Source of the DNA: Baffinella frigidus
Taxonomy: Eukaryota; Cryptophyceae; Cryptomonadales; Baffinellaceae
Length of the DNA stretch: 12,933 nucleotides
NCBI GenBank assembly: GCA_026770585.1
Contig: MU646308.1
Span: forward strand, 1,006,189 to 1,019,121
Reading direction: 5' to 3'
Of this stretch, positions 12,208 through 12,933 are shown piece after piece. The notes under the pieces were generated by a model that saw only the letters and a list, made by a program, of their open reading frames with translations, did no database searches and had not been told where the DNA came from. A program made the position numbers and the translations under genes. The stretch's first letter is position 1. Every line of letters starts with the position of its first letter.

Positions 12208-12359
12208 CCTTAAACCCTCAATCTCATCCGGAGGAGTATTTCTCATGCATACGATTTCGGGGATCTCCGATTCTATTTTGGTGTATCTGAAAGCTATGAA
12301 TGAAACCCTAAACCCCAAACCCCCAAACCATCAAACCCTAACCCCAAAACGGACTCCAG

Positions 12360-12479
12360 GTTCAAAGGCAAATGGATCTCGAGGACGTGCTGGGCGTGAC
12401 CCTCAAACAGCACTACCTCAAACTCCTCCGCGCCTACGAAACCATCCTCGCTGGCGGGGAGGAGGAGCCTGCCTTTACG
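12360..12479 (+). CDS. ARID protein exon 10: C-terminal helices of ARID 2
   Basis: 120 nt (40 codons, phase 0 to 0) between ACTCCAG and TTTACG|GTGAAT. Residues 378-417: VQRQMDLEDVLGVTLKQHYL then KLLRAYETILAGGEEEPAFT. The 'L...Y.k.L..yE' ending closes ARID 2. It is the longest of four acceptor-side copies. A fragment at 12624 continues past this point as VENPRYP, so this copy too may be truncated and the complete exon may lie beyond the window. Unspliced, translation would stop after VNLYLF. Confidence 0.8.
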
Positions 12480-12500
12480 GTGAATTTATATCTATTTTGA

Positions 12501-12601
12501 TTTTCGGGTCCATTTATTTTCTGGTCCATTTATTTTCGTGGTACCACTCAATAATTGCTCGGTAAAAAGACATGTTATTCTCGGTACAAAGACGTATTAT
12601 T
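12501..12601. repeat. Short tandem repeats after exon 10
   Basis: GGTCCATTTATTTTC occurs twice here and again near 12719. A 22-bp direct repeat CTCGGTAMAAAGAC(A/G)T..TATT lies at 12558-12579 and 12580-12601. The GGTCC repeat follows both truncated exon-10 fragments. Confidence 0.75.
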
Positions 12602-12623
12602 AGTGTTGTTAAGCTTCAGATTA

Positions 12624-12702
12624 AAGCTCCTCCGCGCCTACAAAACGATCCTGGCGGGCGGCGAAGAGGAGCCGGCCTTTACGGTGGAAAACCCCCGCTA
12701 CC
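12624..12702 (+). pseudogene. Partial copy of exon 10 extending further 3'
   Basis: Starts inside the exon (AAGCTCCTCCGCGCCTAC) and reads LLRAYKTILAGGEEEPAFT, then VENPRYP, before the ATTTATTTCCGGGTCC repeat. It lacks the acceptor and first half. It shows that the ancestral exon continued beyond PAFT. Confidence 0.8.
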
Positions 12703-12804
12703 CCGGCCATTTATTTCCGGGTCCATTTATTTTCGTGTTGCTTTTTAACCGACGTTTCGACCGGAGTGTGGTCCGATGATGCGCCCGCCTCTGAACACAA
12801 GGTT

Positions 12805-12933
12805 CTAAACCCTAAACCCCAACCCCCCCACCCTAAACCCGAAAACCTAAACCCCAACCCCTGAACCCTAAACCCCCCCCCCCAAACCCCAAACCCCCAG
12901 ACCCCACAACCCAAACCCCCAAACTCCAAACCC
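12805..12933. repeat. C-rich telomere-like repeat at the right edge
   Basis: CCCTAAACC and CCCCAAACC units with C-runs, continuing past the window. By analogy with earlier spacers, another exon copy may follow. Confidence 0.85.

Overview
The window looks like nuclear DNA of a eukaryote with plant-type telomere sequence. Degenerate TTTAGGG/CCCTAAA repeats occur throughout, short GC-rich exons are split by GT-AG introns, and there are long AT and CT microsatellites and many short foldback elements. A repeat-rich green alga (a prasinophyte such as Cymbomonas) is my best guess, but no marker in the window fixes the species.

The only gene I can support well lies on the + strand from 2510 to beyond about 12479. 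It encodes a predicted nuclear ARID (AT-rich interaction domain) protein split over at least ten exons: 2510-2962, 4079-4140, 5644-5703, 7402-7520, 7909-7976, 8742-8808, 8946-9049, 10300-10392, 10771-10875 and 12360-12479. The intron phases of this chain agree at every junction. It gives 417 codons with no internal stop, and the 3' end is not resolved. The order is: an acidic, Gly-rich N-terminus; a first ARID (exons 1-4); a linker (exons 5-7, the least certain part); and a second ARID (exons 8-10). Two ARIDs in one chain is unusual.

The most remarkable feature is the introns. Nearly every intron carries partial copies of its own bordering exons. Near the 5' end are donor-side copies (exon 3' part plus GT). 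Near the 3' end are acceptor-side copies (AG plus exon 5' part). Acceptor-side copies often lengthen step by step toward the complete exon; for exon 10 the lengths are about 39, 53, 63 and 120 nt. The copies are separated by telomere-like repeats, microsatellites and foldbacks. This looks like repeated duplication across splice junctions followed by decay.

Layout: 1-375 G-rich telomere-like array; 376-1513 non-coding with four foldbacks; 1513-2068 possible fragments of a divergent minus-strand gene; 2069-2509 upstream region; 2510-12479 the ARID gene; 12480-12933 a further exon-10 fragment and C-rich repeat. Several mobile elements can be delimited because an uninterrupted paralogous copy of the target lies nearby: an AACC duplication at 3587-3717, TA at 6437-6631, 8 bp at 5187-5268, 15 bp at 10669-10757, and none visible at 2966-3104.
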